From NCBI GenBank assembly GCA_964580315.1, contig CAZOKH010000002.1, forward strand, positions 65,832 to 129,831: a stretch of DNA of 64,000 nt, given 5' to 3'. Under the pieces are notes generated by a model. It was not told where the DNA came from, did no database searches, and saw nothing but the letters and a program-made list of their open reading frames with translations. Positions 33,592-41,832 of this stretch are shown here, piece by piece; position 1 is the stretch's first letter; every line of letters begins with the position of its first letter. The DNA comes from CAZOKH01 sp964580315 (GTDB taxonomy: Bacteria; Chloroflexota; Anaerolineae; Anaerolineales; Anaerolineaceae). The translations under genes were made by a program, and so were the position numbers.

Positions 33592-34782
33592 ATGAGCGAT
33601 GTAGTCATTGTTGGCATTGGTCAAACCCCGGTGGGCGAACACTGGGACCTTTCACTGCGCAACCTGGCAGCCCGCGCCATGCTGGCTGCCATCAAAGACG
33701 CCGGCGAATTGAAGCCGCAGGCGGTTTATATTGGCAACTTCCTGGCTTCCTCCCTGTTGGGGCAGGCCAACCTGGGTGCGCTGCTCACCGAAAACGCCGG
33801 CCTTTCGGGTGCAGAAGGCATCACCCTGGAAGCCGCCGGAGCCTCCGGTGCGGCCGCTTTTCGCATGGCTCACCTGGCAGTGGCATCGGGCGTGGTGGAT
33901 GTGGCCCTGGCGCTGGGCGTGGAAAAATGCACCGATGTGACCCCCGCCGAGTTGGAAACCGCCGCCGCCCAGGCATTGGATTACGACTATGAAGAGATGC
34001 AGGGGCTCACCCTCACCTCGCAGGCGGCCCTGTTAATGCAGCGCTACTTATATGAAAACGACCTGCCGCGCACTGCGCTGGCGGGCTTCCCGGTGCTGGC
34101 GCACGCCAACGCGGCAGCCAACCCCAACGCCATGTTCCGCCGCGCCGTTTCGCGCGAGCAGGTTGAGCGCGCCGGCATGCTCAGCGACCCACTCAACCAG
34201 TTCGATATGGCGCCCTACGCCGACGGCGCAGCCGCTTTGCTGATCACCCGCGCCGAGCTGGTGCCAGCCAGCCTGCCGCACCCGCTGGTGCGTGTGCTAG
34301 GCTCAAGCTGCGTCATCGACGCTGTTTCGCTGCACGACCGCCCCGACCCGCTGGCTTTCGAAGCCGCCCGCCTGTCGGTGGAACGCGCCTGCCGCAAAGC
34401 TGGCATTCTGCCTGGCGACGTGGACCTATTTGAACTGCACGACGCCTTCTCCATTTATGCCGCCCTGTCGCTGGAAGCGGCCGGTTTTGCCCCGCGCGGC
34501 CAGGGTTGGAAACTGGTCGAAGACGGCAGCCTGAACCTGAGCGGCAAACTGCCCGTTTGCACCCTGGGCGGGCTGAAGGCGCGCGGCAACCCGCCGGGCG
34601 CATCCGGAGCCTATCAACTGGTGGAAGCCGTGCAGCAACTGCGCGGGCAGGCCGGCGCCAGCCAGGTGAAAAACGCCCGCCTCGCCCTGGTGCAGTCGCT
34701 GGGCGGCGCCGCCACCACCGCCGTCACGCACGTGCTGGAGCGCTGGCAGCCCGCCGACCGCGTGTACGACCACCCGAATTAA
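33592..34782 (+). CDS. Archaeal-type thiolase homologue lacking the catalytic Cys and GHP histidine
   Basis: The 396-residue protein starts at ATG 33592 (GAGGTG upstream). It resembles archaeal acetyl-CoA acetyltransferases: VVIVGIGQTPVGEHWDLSLR, an SGVVDVALALGVEKCTDVTP segment, and DLFELHDAFSIYAAL with its conserved His. However, where the family has the nucleophile in E-A-A-C-A-S-G, this protein reads EAAGASGAAAF (Gly codon 33838-33840). Where it has G-H-P/A-x-G-A-T-G, this one reads GNPPGASGAY (Asn codon 34588-34590). It is therefore probably not a working thiolase by the usual mechanism. It may be a structural or substrate-channelling partner of the HMG-CoA synthase encoded just before it. 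Its stop overlaps that of the convergent amidotransferase gene. Confidence 0.82.
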   Translation: MSDVVIVGIGQTPVGEHWDLSLRNLAARAMLAAIKDAGELKPQAVYIGNFLASSLLGQANLGALLTENAGLSGAEGITLEAAGASGAAAFRMAHLAVASGVVDVALALGVEKCTDVTPAELETAAAQALDYDYEEMQGLTLTSQAALLMQRYLYENDLPRTALAGFPVLAHANAAANPNAMFRRAVSREQVERAGMLSDPLNQFDMAPYADGAAALLITRAELVPASLPHPLVRVLGSSCVIDAVSLHDRPDPLAFEAARLSVERACRKAGILPGDVDLFELHDAFSIYAALSLEAAGFAPRGQGWKLVEDGSLNLSGKLPVCTLGGLKARGNPPGASGAYQLVEAVQQLRGQAGASQVKNARLALVQSLGGAATTAVTHVLERWQPADRVYDHPN

Positions 34783-35480
34783 ACTGTTTCGCTTTTTTGC
34801 AATAGAAAAGTCAACACGTCGCTCATCAGGCGGTTGATGGACTGGTAGGTTTGCGCGTCTGCAGCCAGGATCTGCTCCTCACTTTGCACATATTCCGCCG
34901 GGATCAATTCATCGCGGCAGTTGGCCACCATGTCGCGGGCTGAGGCGGGTGTGGTCTCCAGGTGGAACTGCAAACCAATCACCGACCGGCCCAGTTGAAA
35001 CGCCTGGTTGGGGCAAATCTTGTTTTGCGCCAGGCGCACCGCGCCCGCGGGCAGGTCAAAGGTTTCGCCGTGCCAGTGGAACACGGTTGCCGAGGGTGGA
35101 AAGCGAAAATGCGCCGGACTGCCGCTATCAATGCCCTGTACAGGAAACCAGCCGATCTCTTTGTGCGGGTTGGCAAACACCCGGGCGCCGGCTGCGCTGG
35201 CAATGAGCTGCGCCCCCAGGCACACGCCCAGCACAGGCTTGCCGGCCTGAATGGCAGCCCGGATGAAACGCTTTTCCTCCGCCAGCCAGGGGAACCGATC
35301 TTCGTCGTTCACGCTCATGGGGCCGCCCATTATCACCAGCAAATCGACGTCGTTTACATCAGGAAGAACGGTTGATTCAAAGAAGCGGGTGGCAGTGATG
35401 TCATACCCGGCGGCTGCAAGCCAGGGGGCAATGCTGCCCAATCCTTCAAAGGGAACATGTTGGAGCGTATGTGCGCGCAT
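34779..35480 (-). CDS. Class I glutamine amidotransferase (GMP-synthase-like)
   Basis: The 233-residue protein is a stand-alone GATase. VLGVCLGAQLIASAAGARVF has the nucleophilic Cys, FRFPPSATVFHWHGETFDLP is a family segment, and IGLQFHLETTPAS has the catalytic His with the Glu two residues on. LLVIMGGPMSVNDEDRFPWL near the N-terminus is also typical. Stand-alone members usually deglutamylate or hydrolyse gamma-glutamyl compounds; the substrate here is unknown. It is convergent with the thiolase-like gene (4-base overlap). Confidence 0.88.
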   Translation of the reverse strand: MRAHTLQHVPFEGLGSIAPWLAAAGYDITATRFFESTVLPDVNDVDLLVIMGGPMSVNDEDRFPWLAEEKRFIRAAIQAGKPVLGVCLGAQLIASAAGARVFANPHKEIGWFPVQGIDSGSPAHFRFPPSATVFHWHGETFDLPAGAVRLAQNKICPNQAFQLGRSVIGLQFHLETTPASARDMVANCRDELIPAEYVQSEEQILAADAQTYQSINRLMSDVLTFLLQKSETV

Positions 35481-35519
35481 AGAAATTATCCTTTAATGAT
35501 CACCCGTTGCTGCTTATCG

Positions 35520-35610
35520 GTCGTTGCGAGCCGCGATGTTCTTTCGGGGCGTGGCGCCAGGTTTTGGGTTGAGACTGCCGCGTCGGGCTCCCGCCCTCCT
35601 CGCAGTGACC
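35520..35610 (-). repeat. Dispersed ~93-bp repeat, copy 2 (inverted)
   Basis: Its reverse complement matches 7702-7794 along most of its length (GCGAGGAGGGCG, CCCGACGCG, CAGTCTCAA, GCCCCGAAAGAACATCG). The left end of the gap 35481-35744 holds nothing else recognisable. Confidence 0.7.
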
Positions 35611-35744
35611 GGTTGCAGTTTTTTGGCGGCAAAAATGATGATGAATTTGCTATTGTATCCCATTGTGCTGATATTCCCCCGCGGTGTCAACGTGTAAGAT
35701 TTGGATGGAACGATCCGTCCAAAAAATACTGGAGAGTCAAGCCC

Positions 35745-36824
35745 ATGCACCGCCATGTTTTCCCGATCGTGATCATAGCCCTGCTGCTGACAGCCTGCGC
35801 GCCGGTGGCTGCTGCGGTTGACCCCGCCCCGGCGGCTGACAGCCTGCCTCAGCCCGAATTAACCGTTGAGCAGGCGCCCGCCGCTGCCTCCACCCTGCCG
35901 CCCACAGCGGCGCCCAGCCCCACGCCAGCCCCCACCCCGCACCCCATGCAGATTGATACCCAGCGCGCCGGGTCTTACCCCGGCAGCGATATCGTCATTG
36001 AAGAAGAGTTGGAACCGGGCGCAAATTACAGGCGCTATTATGCATACTATCTCTCGGAAGGTTTGAAAATTTATGCCCTGCTGACCGTGCCAAACGGCGA
36101 AATGCCCACCGGGGGCTTCCCGGCCATCGTGTTCAACCACGGCTACATCCCGCCGGACGAATATCGCACCACCGAGCGCTATGTGGCCTATGTGGACCGC
36201 CTGGCGCGCAGCGGTTATATCGTCTTTCGCATCGATTATCGCGGCCACGACCGCTCGGAAGGCTCGCCCAGCGGCGCCTACAGCAGCCCCGGTTACACGG
36301 TGGATGTGCTCAACGCGGTGTCATCGCTGCAGCGTTTTCCGCAGGCCAACCCCGATAAGATCGGCATGTGGGGACATTCGATGGGCGGATTTCTGACCCT
36401 GCGCGCCATGGTGGTTTCAGACGCGGTGAAGGTGGGGGTAATCTGGGCGGGAGTGGTGGCGCCCTATGCTGACATGCTCTACAACTGGCGGCACAACGAC
36501 CTGCCGTTCGCATTTGTGCGCCCCGGCGGTTGGCGCAGCGACTGGGTGCAGCAATTCGGCGCCCCGGAAGAAAACCCACTGTTCTGGGATTCGGTTTCAG
36601 CCAATGCCTACCTGGCTGACCTGTCGGGCCCGGTGCAACTGCATCACGGCACAGCCGACAGCGAGGTGCCCACAGCCTTTTCGCAAACCCTTTACAATCA
36701 AATCGACGCCGCCGGCGGCGAGGTGGAATACTATATCTACGAGGACGACAACCACAACCTGTCCAACCAGTTCAACACGGCCATGCAGCGCACCATCGAT
36801 TTTTATGACCGCTATTTGAAATAA
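35745..36824 (+). CDS. Lipoprotein alpha/beta hydrolase (prolyl-oligopeptidase-like)
   Basis: The 359-residue protein begins MHRHVFPIVIIALLLTACAP, a lipoprotein signal with lipobox LLTAC. A Pro/Ala-rich linker (to about residue 75) and an alpha/beta hydrolase fold follow. FPAIVFNHGYIPP is the oxyanion region and YIVFRIDYRGHDRSEG follows. The nucleophile elbow is GHSMGGF in PDKIGMWGHSMGGFLTLRAM, the Asp lies in HHGTADSEVP and the His in DDNHNLSNQ, so the triad is complete. It would be anchored outside the cell and cleave peptides or esters. GGAGAG precedes the chosen ATG at 35745; an upstream extension to 35457 is not protein-like. Confidence 0.87.
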   Translation: MHRHVFPIVIIALLLTACAPVAAAVDPAPAADSLPQPELTVEQAPAAASTLPPTAAPSPTPAPTPHPMQIDTQRAGSYPGSDIVIEEELEPGANYRRYYAYYLSEGLKIYALLTVPNGEMPTGGFPAIVFNHGYIPPDEYRTTERYVAYVDRLARSGYIVFRIDYRGHDRSEGSPSGAYSSPGYTVDVLNAVSSLQRFPQANPDKIGMWGHSMGGFLTLRAMVVSDAVKVGVIWAGVVAPYADMLYNWRHNDLPFAFVRPGGWRSDWVQQFGAPEENPLFWDSVSANAYLADLSGPVQLHHGTADSEVPTAFSQTLYNQIDAAGGEVEYYIYEDDNHNLSNQFNTAMQRTIDFYDRYLK

Positions 36825-36867
36825 GGGTTGGTCAATTTTTTCAAAGAGAATTGGTTGTTTACCTTTT

Positions 36868-37977
36868 TTATTCCACTGAACTTGCGCAGCGAAAACCGAT
36901 TGTAATATCTCCCAAATCACCGCCGCTCATTCGATCATAAACATTAAAAAAGGCGATATCCAACGGCAGCCTCCAGCATTGTCCGCGAAAGACATGGCTG
37001 CTGCCTGAATTTGGCCCGCGCGGGTTTTCAAGGGGAGAATTGATGTAATAATCTTCGCCGTACCAATCATTGACGTACTCATAGACATTTCCGAGCATGT
37101 TCAATGCGCCATACGGGCTGGCGCCGGCGGGACGACTGCCCACCGGGTCAGGCATATTATTTGTACAGCCCTCACCGTTGACCAGGCTGCAATTCAACTC
37201 CTTCGTTCCCCAGGGAAGAACCCGTTCATCCCTGCCTCTGGCTGCTTTTTCCCATTCCGCTTCAGTTGGTAAACGTCTGCCTGCCCATTCGCAGTATGTG
37301 CGGGCATCTATCCATGAAACATCAGAAACCGGATAATTATCGTACCGGGGATTGCTAAAATAATCGGTCGGAAAGTATGACCCGTTCGTGACATACATAT
37401 CCGTTTTCAATTCCTTGCACACTCCAGCATCCACGCATTTTTTATACATACCAAGGGATACTTCAGTCTGGTCGATATAGTATGCATCCAGGTAAACTGT
37501 ATGCGATTGAAGTTCTTCAGGCCAAGTGTCTCCCATAATGAAATCTCCGGCTGGAACCAGCAGCATTGTCATTCCATCGATATCAGAAATTTTTGTTTGA
37601 CCTAATTCCTGAATAACCGGTGTGTTGGTATTCTCCAGGGGCACCTCTGTGCTATTCAAACCAGTCGTAATTGCTTCAGCAGTGATGGCTATTGAAGTAA
37701 ATGGAGTCTCAATGGTCGGCAATGGGGTTGGAATGCTAGCAGGCCTTTGATTCAAAAACGTGATTAAAGCAATGATGGTACCTAAAATTGTTGCGTAAGC
37801 AGCGAATTTTTCCAGGTTTTTGTTTTCTGATGTTGTCTCTTTTGGGGTACTGGAAGGTGCCATATCCTTGTTCATGTCATTGTTTTGATTTTGCATGTCG
37901 GTCATCATTCCACCTGAGGCAATGGATTTTAAAACCATCATTTTTATTATTATTGATGTTAAATCGTTAAAGAACAA
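36868..37977 (-). CDS. Membrane-anchored SUMF1/FGE-sulfatase-like domain protein
   Basis: The 369-residue protein has a polar N-terminus, one membrane helix (FAAYATILGTIIALITFLN), a Thr/Pro-rich spacer and a C-terminal SUMF1-type domain of about 230 residues. That domain has MLLVPAGDFIMGDTWPEELQ, VSWIDARTYCEWAGRRLPTE, AEWEKAARGRDERVLPWG and NMLGNVYEYVNDWYGEDYY. It ends GFRCASS, as in the family. The paired active-site cysteines of true formylglycine-generating enzymes are not visible in the expected RGGSW region (here FRGQCWRLP), so I read it as a non-enzymatic or differently acting extracellular domain. It stands alone on the minus strand. Confidence 0.8.
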   Translation of the reverse strand: MFFNDLTSIIIKMMVLKSIASGGMMTDMQNQNNDMNKDMAPSSTPKETTSENKNLEKFAAYATILGTIIALITFLNQRPASIPTPLPTIETPFTSIAITAEAITTGLNSTEVPLENTNTPVIQELGQTKISDIDGMTMLLVPAGDFIMGDTWPEELQSHTVYLDAYYIDQTEVSLGMYKKCVDAGVCKELKTDMYVTNGSYFPTDYFSNPRYDNYPVSDVSWIDARTYCEWAGRRLPTEAEWEKAARGRDERVLPWGTKELNCSLVNGEGCTNNMPDPVGSRPAGASPYGALNMLGNVYEYVNDWYGEDYYINSPLENPRGPNSGSSHVFRGQCWRLPLDIAFFNVYDRMSGGDLGDITIGFRCASSVE

Positions 37978-38006
37978 TTATAGACGGTCACTTCTGTTTT
38001 GCAATT

Positions 38007-38294
38007 AGGTGGGAAGAAAACAAACAAAAGGGCAAAGTTCTCGCCTGTAACTTCGGCGCAAACCCGCCCTGCGATTTCAAAGCCAGCACCAGCCAGTATC
38101 CCACCCGGGCTGTGCAGGATTAATGGAAAGCATCACCAAATTCTAAATTCTTTTCCACAAGCGTGACCAGCCATAACACCATCCAAAGATGGCAGTGCGT
38201 GGATGGCACTCCAAAGCCGCTCAACCAGCTTGCCGGTGTGGATACAGCGGGTCACCTGGCGAATAACTGGTACGCCCTAGAGCAAACTAAATAG
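38007..38294 (+). pseudogene. Decayed gene for a Cys-containing secreted domain, copy 1
   Basis: The plus-strand frame reads KGKVLACNFGANPPCDFKAS, then TSQYPTRAVQD and a TAA at 38121-38123. It then continues in the same frame (NSKFFSTSVTSHNTIQRWQC, then VDGTPKPLNQLAGVDTAGHL, ending LANNWYALEQTK and TAG). The second half is homologous to an open frame at 39564-39740. The CNFGxNPPC motif looks like a real extracellular domain. No start codon or signal peptide is left. The rest of the 37978-38328 gap holds nothing else. Confidence 0.55.
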
Positions 38295-38328
38295 CTAACT
38301 GGCAACTGCCTAGCCAATTTGAAAGAAT

Positions 38329-39204
38329 TTATTCATTTGTGAGGTCAAGTTTCAATGAATATGTTCCTTCACCACTGCTGCGGATGATTTTTACAAACCA
38401 GTTACCCTTCATATCAGAGAGATACTTTAATGTGCGCACATTGCCAATGGTTGATACCGAACCGGCGCTCTTTGAATTAGGTCGATACAGCGTCATGGTA
38501 ATGCTGGCTTCTTCTGGCTGAGTAAGTTCCAGGCTTATATTCTGCCCGACATCGATATTGAAGGAGTACCAGTCTTCATCGTCTGCTCGTTTGAGGAATC
38601 CCTGGATGGTTCCGGGGGTAATGCTCATTGCCGCAGATGCATTCCCGGCATCCATACCACTGCCGGCATCATCCTGGTTGGCAAGCGAGTATTCCAGCTT
38701 AAACTTTCCTCCGCCGCTGCTGCGGATAATTTTTACCCACCAGGCGCCGTCAACATCTGCCACGTATTTCAATGTGCGGATATTGCCAACAGTGGATACT
38801 GATCCAACAGATTTTGAATCGGGGCGATAAAGCCCCAACGTTATACTTGAATTCTCAGGTTGAGTGATCATCAAAGTAATGATTTGTCCGGCATTGACGT
38901 TAAAAGTGTACCAATCTTCATTATCCCGATTGCCGCTGGGGAGATCACTACCCAGTTCTCCCATAAAACAACCGGGTTGAATGAGTTCAGAATCGGAAGC
39001 TTGATTGGTTTCAGGTAAAGTTCCGCAGTCTTGAAAACCGTTATCGTTTGTTACTTCTTCGCTTTCTTCTTCCAAAACATCAGACGCGCTTTGCTCTTCT
39101 GAACTTTGCTGATTGGATGTCTCCCCCTTGATGAAAAATGAGCACGAAACGAGACTAATCATCAGAAGAAACCCACCCAAAATGCTAATCCTCTTATTAT
39201 TCAT
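38329..39204 (-). CDS. Lipoprotein with two tandem bacterial pre-peptidase C-terminal (PPC)-like domains
   Basis: The 291-residue protein has a lipoprotein signal (LMISLVSCSFF), an acidic linker, then two homologous beta domains of about 100 residues. Both show D-E/N-D-W-Y-x-F-N-[VI]-x-x-G-Q and I-T-[LM]-x-L-Y-R-P-[DN]-S-K-S. Both also share G-S-V-S-T-x-G-N-[IV]-R-T-L-K-Y and K-I-I-R-S-S-G. This is the pattern of PPC domains, usually found at the C-termini of secreted peptidases. Here there is no catalytic domain, so it may be a surface binding protein. The gene is flanked on both sides by degraded copies of another secreted domain. Confidence 0.78.
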   Translation of the reverse strand: MNNKRISILGGFLLMISLVSCSFFIKGETSNQQSSEEQSASDVLEEESEEVTNDNGFQDCGTLPETNQASDSELIQPGCFMGELGSDLPSGNRDNEDWYTFNVNAGQIITLMITQPENSSITLGLYRPDSKSVGSVSTVGNIRTLKYVADVDGAWWVKIIRSSGGGKFKLEYSLANQDDAGSGMDAGNASAAMSITPGTIQGFLKRADDEDWYSFNIDVGQNISLELTQPEEASITMTLYRPNSKSAGSVSTIGNVRTLKYLSDMKGNWFVKIIRSSGEGTYSLKLDLTNE

Positions 39205-39563
39205 GTCATTTCTCCTTTCAACTTATCTGTAACAACATGGTAAATAGATGATCTTTGGCGATCTGGGTTCCAACCAGGGGCGGTTTTTCATCCTGCATCG
39301 TCAGTGAAGAATTTCACTTCTAGCCGATCACAGGCATATAATATAAGCGTTGCTTTCCTGAAAGTGGGATACATCACAACAATGTCGTCTTCACCCAGCA
39401 AGTTTTCAGCGGACAAACCGATAAAAAATTTTTAAGAGAATGGGGAACTTCAATTTTCAACTGATAATAGAACCAGCCCTGATCAGTCTATGAAGTTAAT
39501 TACAATGTTTGGGTAAAATTATTATAGCACGTCTGAAACCTCAACACTGGTTGCTGCACAGCC

Positions 39564-39740
39564 ATGCCGTTGGATGCGGAGTTTATCCTCAGAAGTGCAA
39601 CCATGCATAACACCATCTGCGGCTGGCAATGCGTAGATAGCAGCCCAAAGCTGCTTGACCAGATTGGCAGTGAAGATGCGGCGGGTTACCTGGCGAACAT
39701 CTGGCAAAAAATCACCCCGCCCCCCCTAAACAGTTGTTGA
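39564..39740 (+). pseudogene. Fragment of the same secreted domain, copy 2
   Basis: An open frame of 58 codons from the ATG at 39564 gives LDAEFILRSATMHNTICGWQ, then CVDSSPKLLDQIGSEDAAGY and LANIWQKI, ending TGA at 39738-39740. It aligns with copy 1 at HNTI-x2-WQCVD, TPK/SPK-x-L-x-Q and AG-x-LAN-x-W. It lacks the upstream CNFGxNPPC part and any signal peptide, so it is a remnant. The rest of 39205-39563 is AT-rich without recognisable features. Confidence 0.5.
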
Positions 39741-39748
39741 AAAACCGC

Positions 39749-40780
39749 TCAAGGCAGCGTGTATGTCATTCTCCCGCTGCTGTTGGGGTCATTGAATTCC
39801 ACGGTTTCGTAATCCAACCAGACGGGCTTAAACTCTTTGGCCTGCGAAGTGGCAATGGTTTGCGAAGCCTGGCTGTTGAGGTCAAACAGGAACAGGTTGA
39901 CCGGCTTCTGGCTTTTCACAAATTCCTGGTGGGTGGCGGCGTCGAAAATGGCCGGGTAATCGCTGAATGCCAGTTTGCCGGTATCCCCGTTCAAGGCGCA
40001 TTCCCTTGACGTGTTGATGGGCAGGGATGACATATCGAACTTTTCGATCTCCCAGGTAGCTGTGTCAATGCGGAAATAAGCCATGATTTTGGATCCGGCG
40101 TGCAGCGCGCCCCAAAACTGGCTGCTTTGCGTGTTCCAGGTTTCGGGGCTCGGGTAATACGCGCCGTTCTCATCCAATTGACTGAGGTCAAATTCATTAA
40201 CCATCTCGGAGGGCGGTTTCAGGAAAACAATCTTCAAGTCAAACCCTGCGGCATATTGCAGGGCAATCATCTGCCCATCGGGTGCGGCGCGAAAGTCCAG
40301 CCCCTTGCCGGCAAACACTTTTTCGCCGCCGCCCTGCCGGTCATAGCGCCACAGCTCGTCCATCCAATTGCCGTCTGTGCTGTTCACATCGCCGATGCGC
40401 TTGATGATATAGAGGTTCTGATTGTTGAACTCAGCCGCATGATAATGTTCCCGGTAAACCTGCTCCAGCGTGAGAAACAGGCTCTCTTCGCCGGTTTGTG
40501 TATTGCGCAGCACCACATCGGTCTGCTGCTCGTCCTGTGCATTGGGCATCAGCACCACCGCAAACGATTCGGGCGCAGGGGCCGGGGCGCTTTCGGTTGG
40601 CGCGGAAGAAGATGAAGGAGTGTCTGCGGCGGGTGGAGGGGCGTCAGTGGGCGGCTGTGCCGGGGCGTTTTCGGGTGTGGCTTCGACGGTCACCAGGCCG
40701 TCGTCGGAAGAGGGGGCGCTGCAAGAAGTGATGAAGAACATTCCCAGAATCACAGGCAATACCCACATTATTCTTTTCAT
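39749..40780 (-). CDS. Lipoprotein of unknown function with a beta-propeller-like body
   Basis: The 343-residue protein starts MKRIMWVLPVILGMFFITSC, with lipobox FITSC. A Pro/Ser/Ala-rich linker runs to about residue 75. The remainder has repeated strand-type segments (ESLFLTLEQVYREHYHAAEF, LWRYDRQGGGEKVFAGKGLD, FRAAPDGQMIALQYAAGFDL, NLFLFDLNSQASQTIATSQA). These look like TolB/WD40-type blades reporting values, but I cannot name the family. I chose the Met at 40780, just upstream of the signal helix. It stands alone and is probably surface-anchored. Confidence 0.65.
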   Translation of the reverse strand: MKRIMWVLPVILGMFFITSCSAPSSDDGLVTVEATPENAPAQPPTDAPPPAADTPSSSSAPTESAPAPAPESFAVVLMPNAQDEQQTDVVLRNTQTGEESLFLTLEQVYREHYHAAEFNNQNLYIIKRIGDVNSTDGNWMDELWRYDRQGGGEKVFAGKGLDFRAAPDGQMIALQYAAGFDLKIVFLKPPSEMVNEFDLSQLDENGAYYPSPETWNTQSSQFWGALHAGSKIMAYFRIDTATWEIEKFDMSSLPINTSRECALNGDTGKLAFSDYPAIFDAATHQEFVKSQKPVNLFLFDLNSQASQTIATSQAKEFKPVWLDYETVEFNDPNSSGRMTYTLP

Positions 40781-40839
40781 TTTTTGCTCCTTCACAAAGG
40801 CAAACGGCGGCTGGTTGAAACGATTTTTGGGGCGTCTTA

Positions 40840-41076
40840 TTATTGTGTAGCAAAATGTTTGAGAAAATATTCCCGGGATAATTTTTCACCGGTTTCGGTC
40901 ATTAAAACCGATTTGGCTTTGCTTTTTGGATTGTGAATGTAGCCCTTTTGAAATAACCTGTCCAATGCGTCCCAGTCCATACTTTTCCAGGCGCGGGTGA
41001 CGTTTTCCTCGCGGAAGGAGGTCAGGTGGAGCAGCGCCAGCACCATTTCATCCACTTTCTCTTGATCGTAATCCAT
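40840..41076 (-). CDS. DUF6429-like small protein
   Basis: The 78-residue protein begins MDYDQEKVDEMVLALLHLTS, followed by AWKSMDWDALDRLFQKGYIH and AKSVLMTETGEKLSREYF. The pattern D-[ED]-x-V-[DE]-x-x-x-L-A-L-L-x-L and W-x-x-x-D-W-D-x-L-x-R-L-x-x-x-G-[YW]-I is that of the DUF6429 family, small proteins of unknown function resembling a winged-helix fold. It lies 60 bases upstream of the lipoprotein gene. A start at 41082 is also possible. Confidence 0.72.
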   Translation of the reverse strand: MDYDQEKVDEMVLALLHLTSFREENVTRAWKSMDWDALDRLFQKGYIHNPKSKAKSVLMTETGEKLSREYFLKHFATQ

Positions 41077-41371
41077 AAACATCCTCCCCTCTCATTGAAA
41101 GTCGCAAGGATATTCGCATTTCCCCAATTTGTTTATTATACATGCAGTAGACGTAGGATGGGGTGCAGGGGCGTCGCAAAGTCAATTCTCAGATTAATAT
41201 TTTCCCGCCCCGGAACCTACCGAAACCAGAGTCTAATAAATGCTTCATTTTTGCAAGGAGAAAGCCAACCCAACGCAGCAAACCCCATTCCATTTTTATA
41301 AGATCGCCACGTTCGCTTTGCTCACTCGCGATGACAACGTATTGGGCTGCCAGTGAAGTATGAAAACGTAG

Positions 41372-41396
41372 GGTGTGCTCGCTTTTTGAGCGCACC
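41372..41396 (+). repeat. Hairpin repeat with T-run (GGTGTGCTC / GAGCGCACC)
   Basis: GGTGTGCTC (41372-41380) pairs with GAGCGCACC (41388-41396) with one G-T pair, followed by GTTTTTTTT. Related sequence in the opposite sense lies at 54662-54686 (GGTGCGCTGAAGCACACCC). The gap 41083-41414 otherwise holds a GTGCAGGGGCG segment at 41163 (also near 53883) and a half-copy of the 12310 repeat. Confidence 0.45.
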
Positions 41397-41414
41397 GTTT
41401 TTTTAAAGTATTTG

Positions 41415-41672
41415 TCACAATGTTGGTTCTGTTTTTTGAGGAGATTCTTGAAAATGGCGGGATGCAGCAGTTACCAGTTCACCGGCAATGGCGAGCGCTT
41501 CCGCCGGGGTTAAACTGACCGCAACTTTAAAGGAGGGTTGTAAGACATCTTCTTCAGTCGGTGTGGAATGCCGAATTTGAAGAAGGATCACTTCATTATT
41601 GCTGTAAATATGGACAGCCCCGCCATTTTTTTGCGGAAAATTTTGGACTCGCATATTTTTCGGTGCGCTCAT
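41415..41672 (-). CDS. Hypothetical protein, 85 residues
   Basis: I do not recognise this protein. It reads as real coding sequence: VHIYSNNEVILLQIRHSTPT, then FKVAVSLTPAEALAIAGELV and a polar tail. The T-P-A-E-A-L-x-I-A-G-E-L motif in a short alpha/beta protein is common in small regulatory or antitoxin-like proteins, but nothing nearby confirms that. It has no signal peptide. It stands alone, with AT-rich sequence upstream. Confidence 0.5.
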   Translation of the reverse strand: MSAPKNMRVQNFPQKNGGAVHIYSNNEVILLQIRHSTPTEEDVLQPSFKVAVSLTPAEALAIAGELVTAASRHFQESPQKTEPTL

Positions 41673-41832
41673 TTAATCCCTCTTTTCCATGATTTAGTAT
41701 GCAGCGTGGACAAAAATGCGAAAACAGCCTGCTTATTATATTGGATTATCTTCTTAAAAACCGTTTTATTCAAAATGATGAAAATTTGCACGACATTACA
41801 AAAGACTTTTGGAAATTGACAGCAAGCTCCGC

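Noticed and set aside
36868..37977. Calling this gene a formylglycine-generating enzyme.
   Set aside because: The SUMF1 fold is present, but the paired catalytic cysteines are not evident and no sulfatase is nearby.
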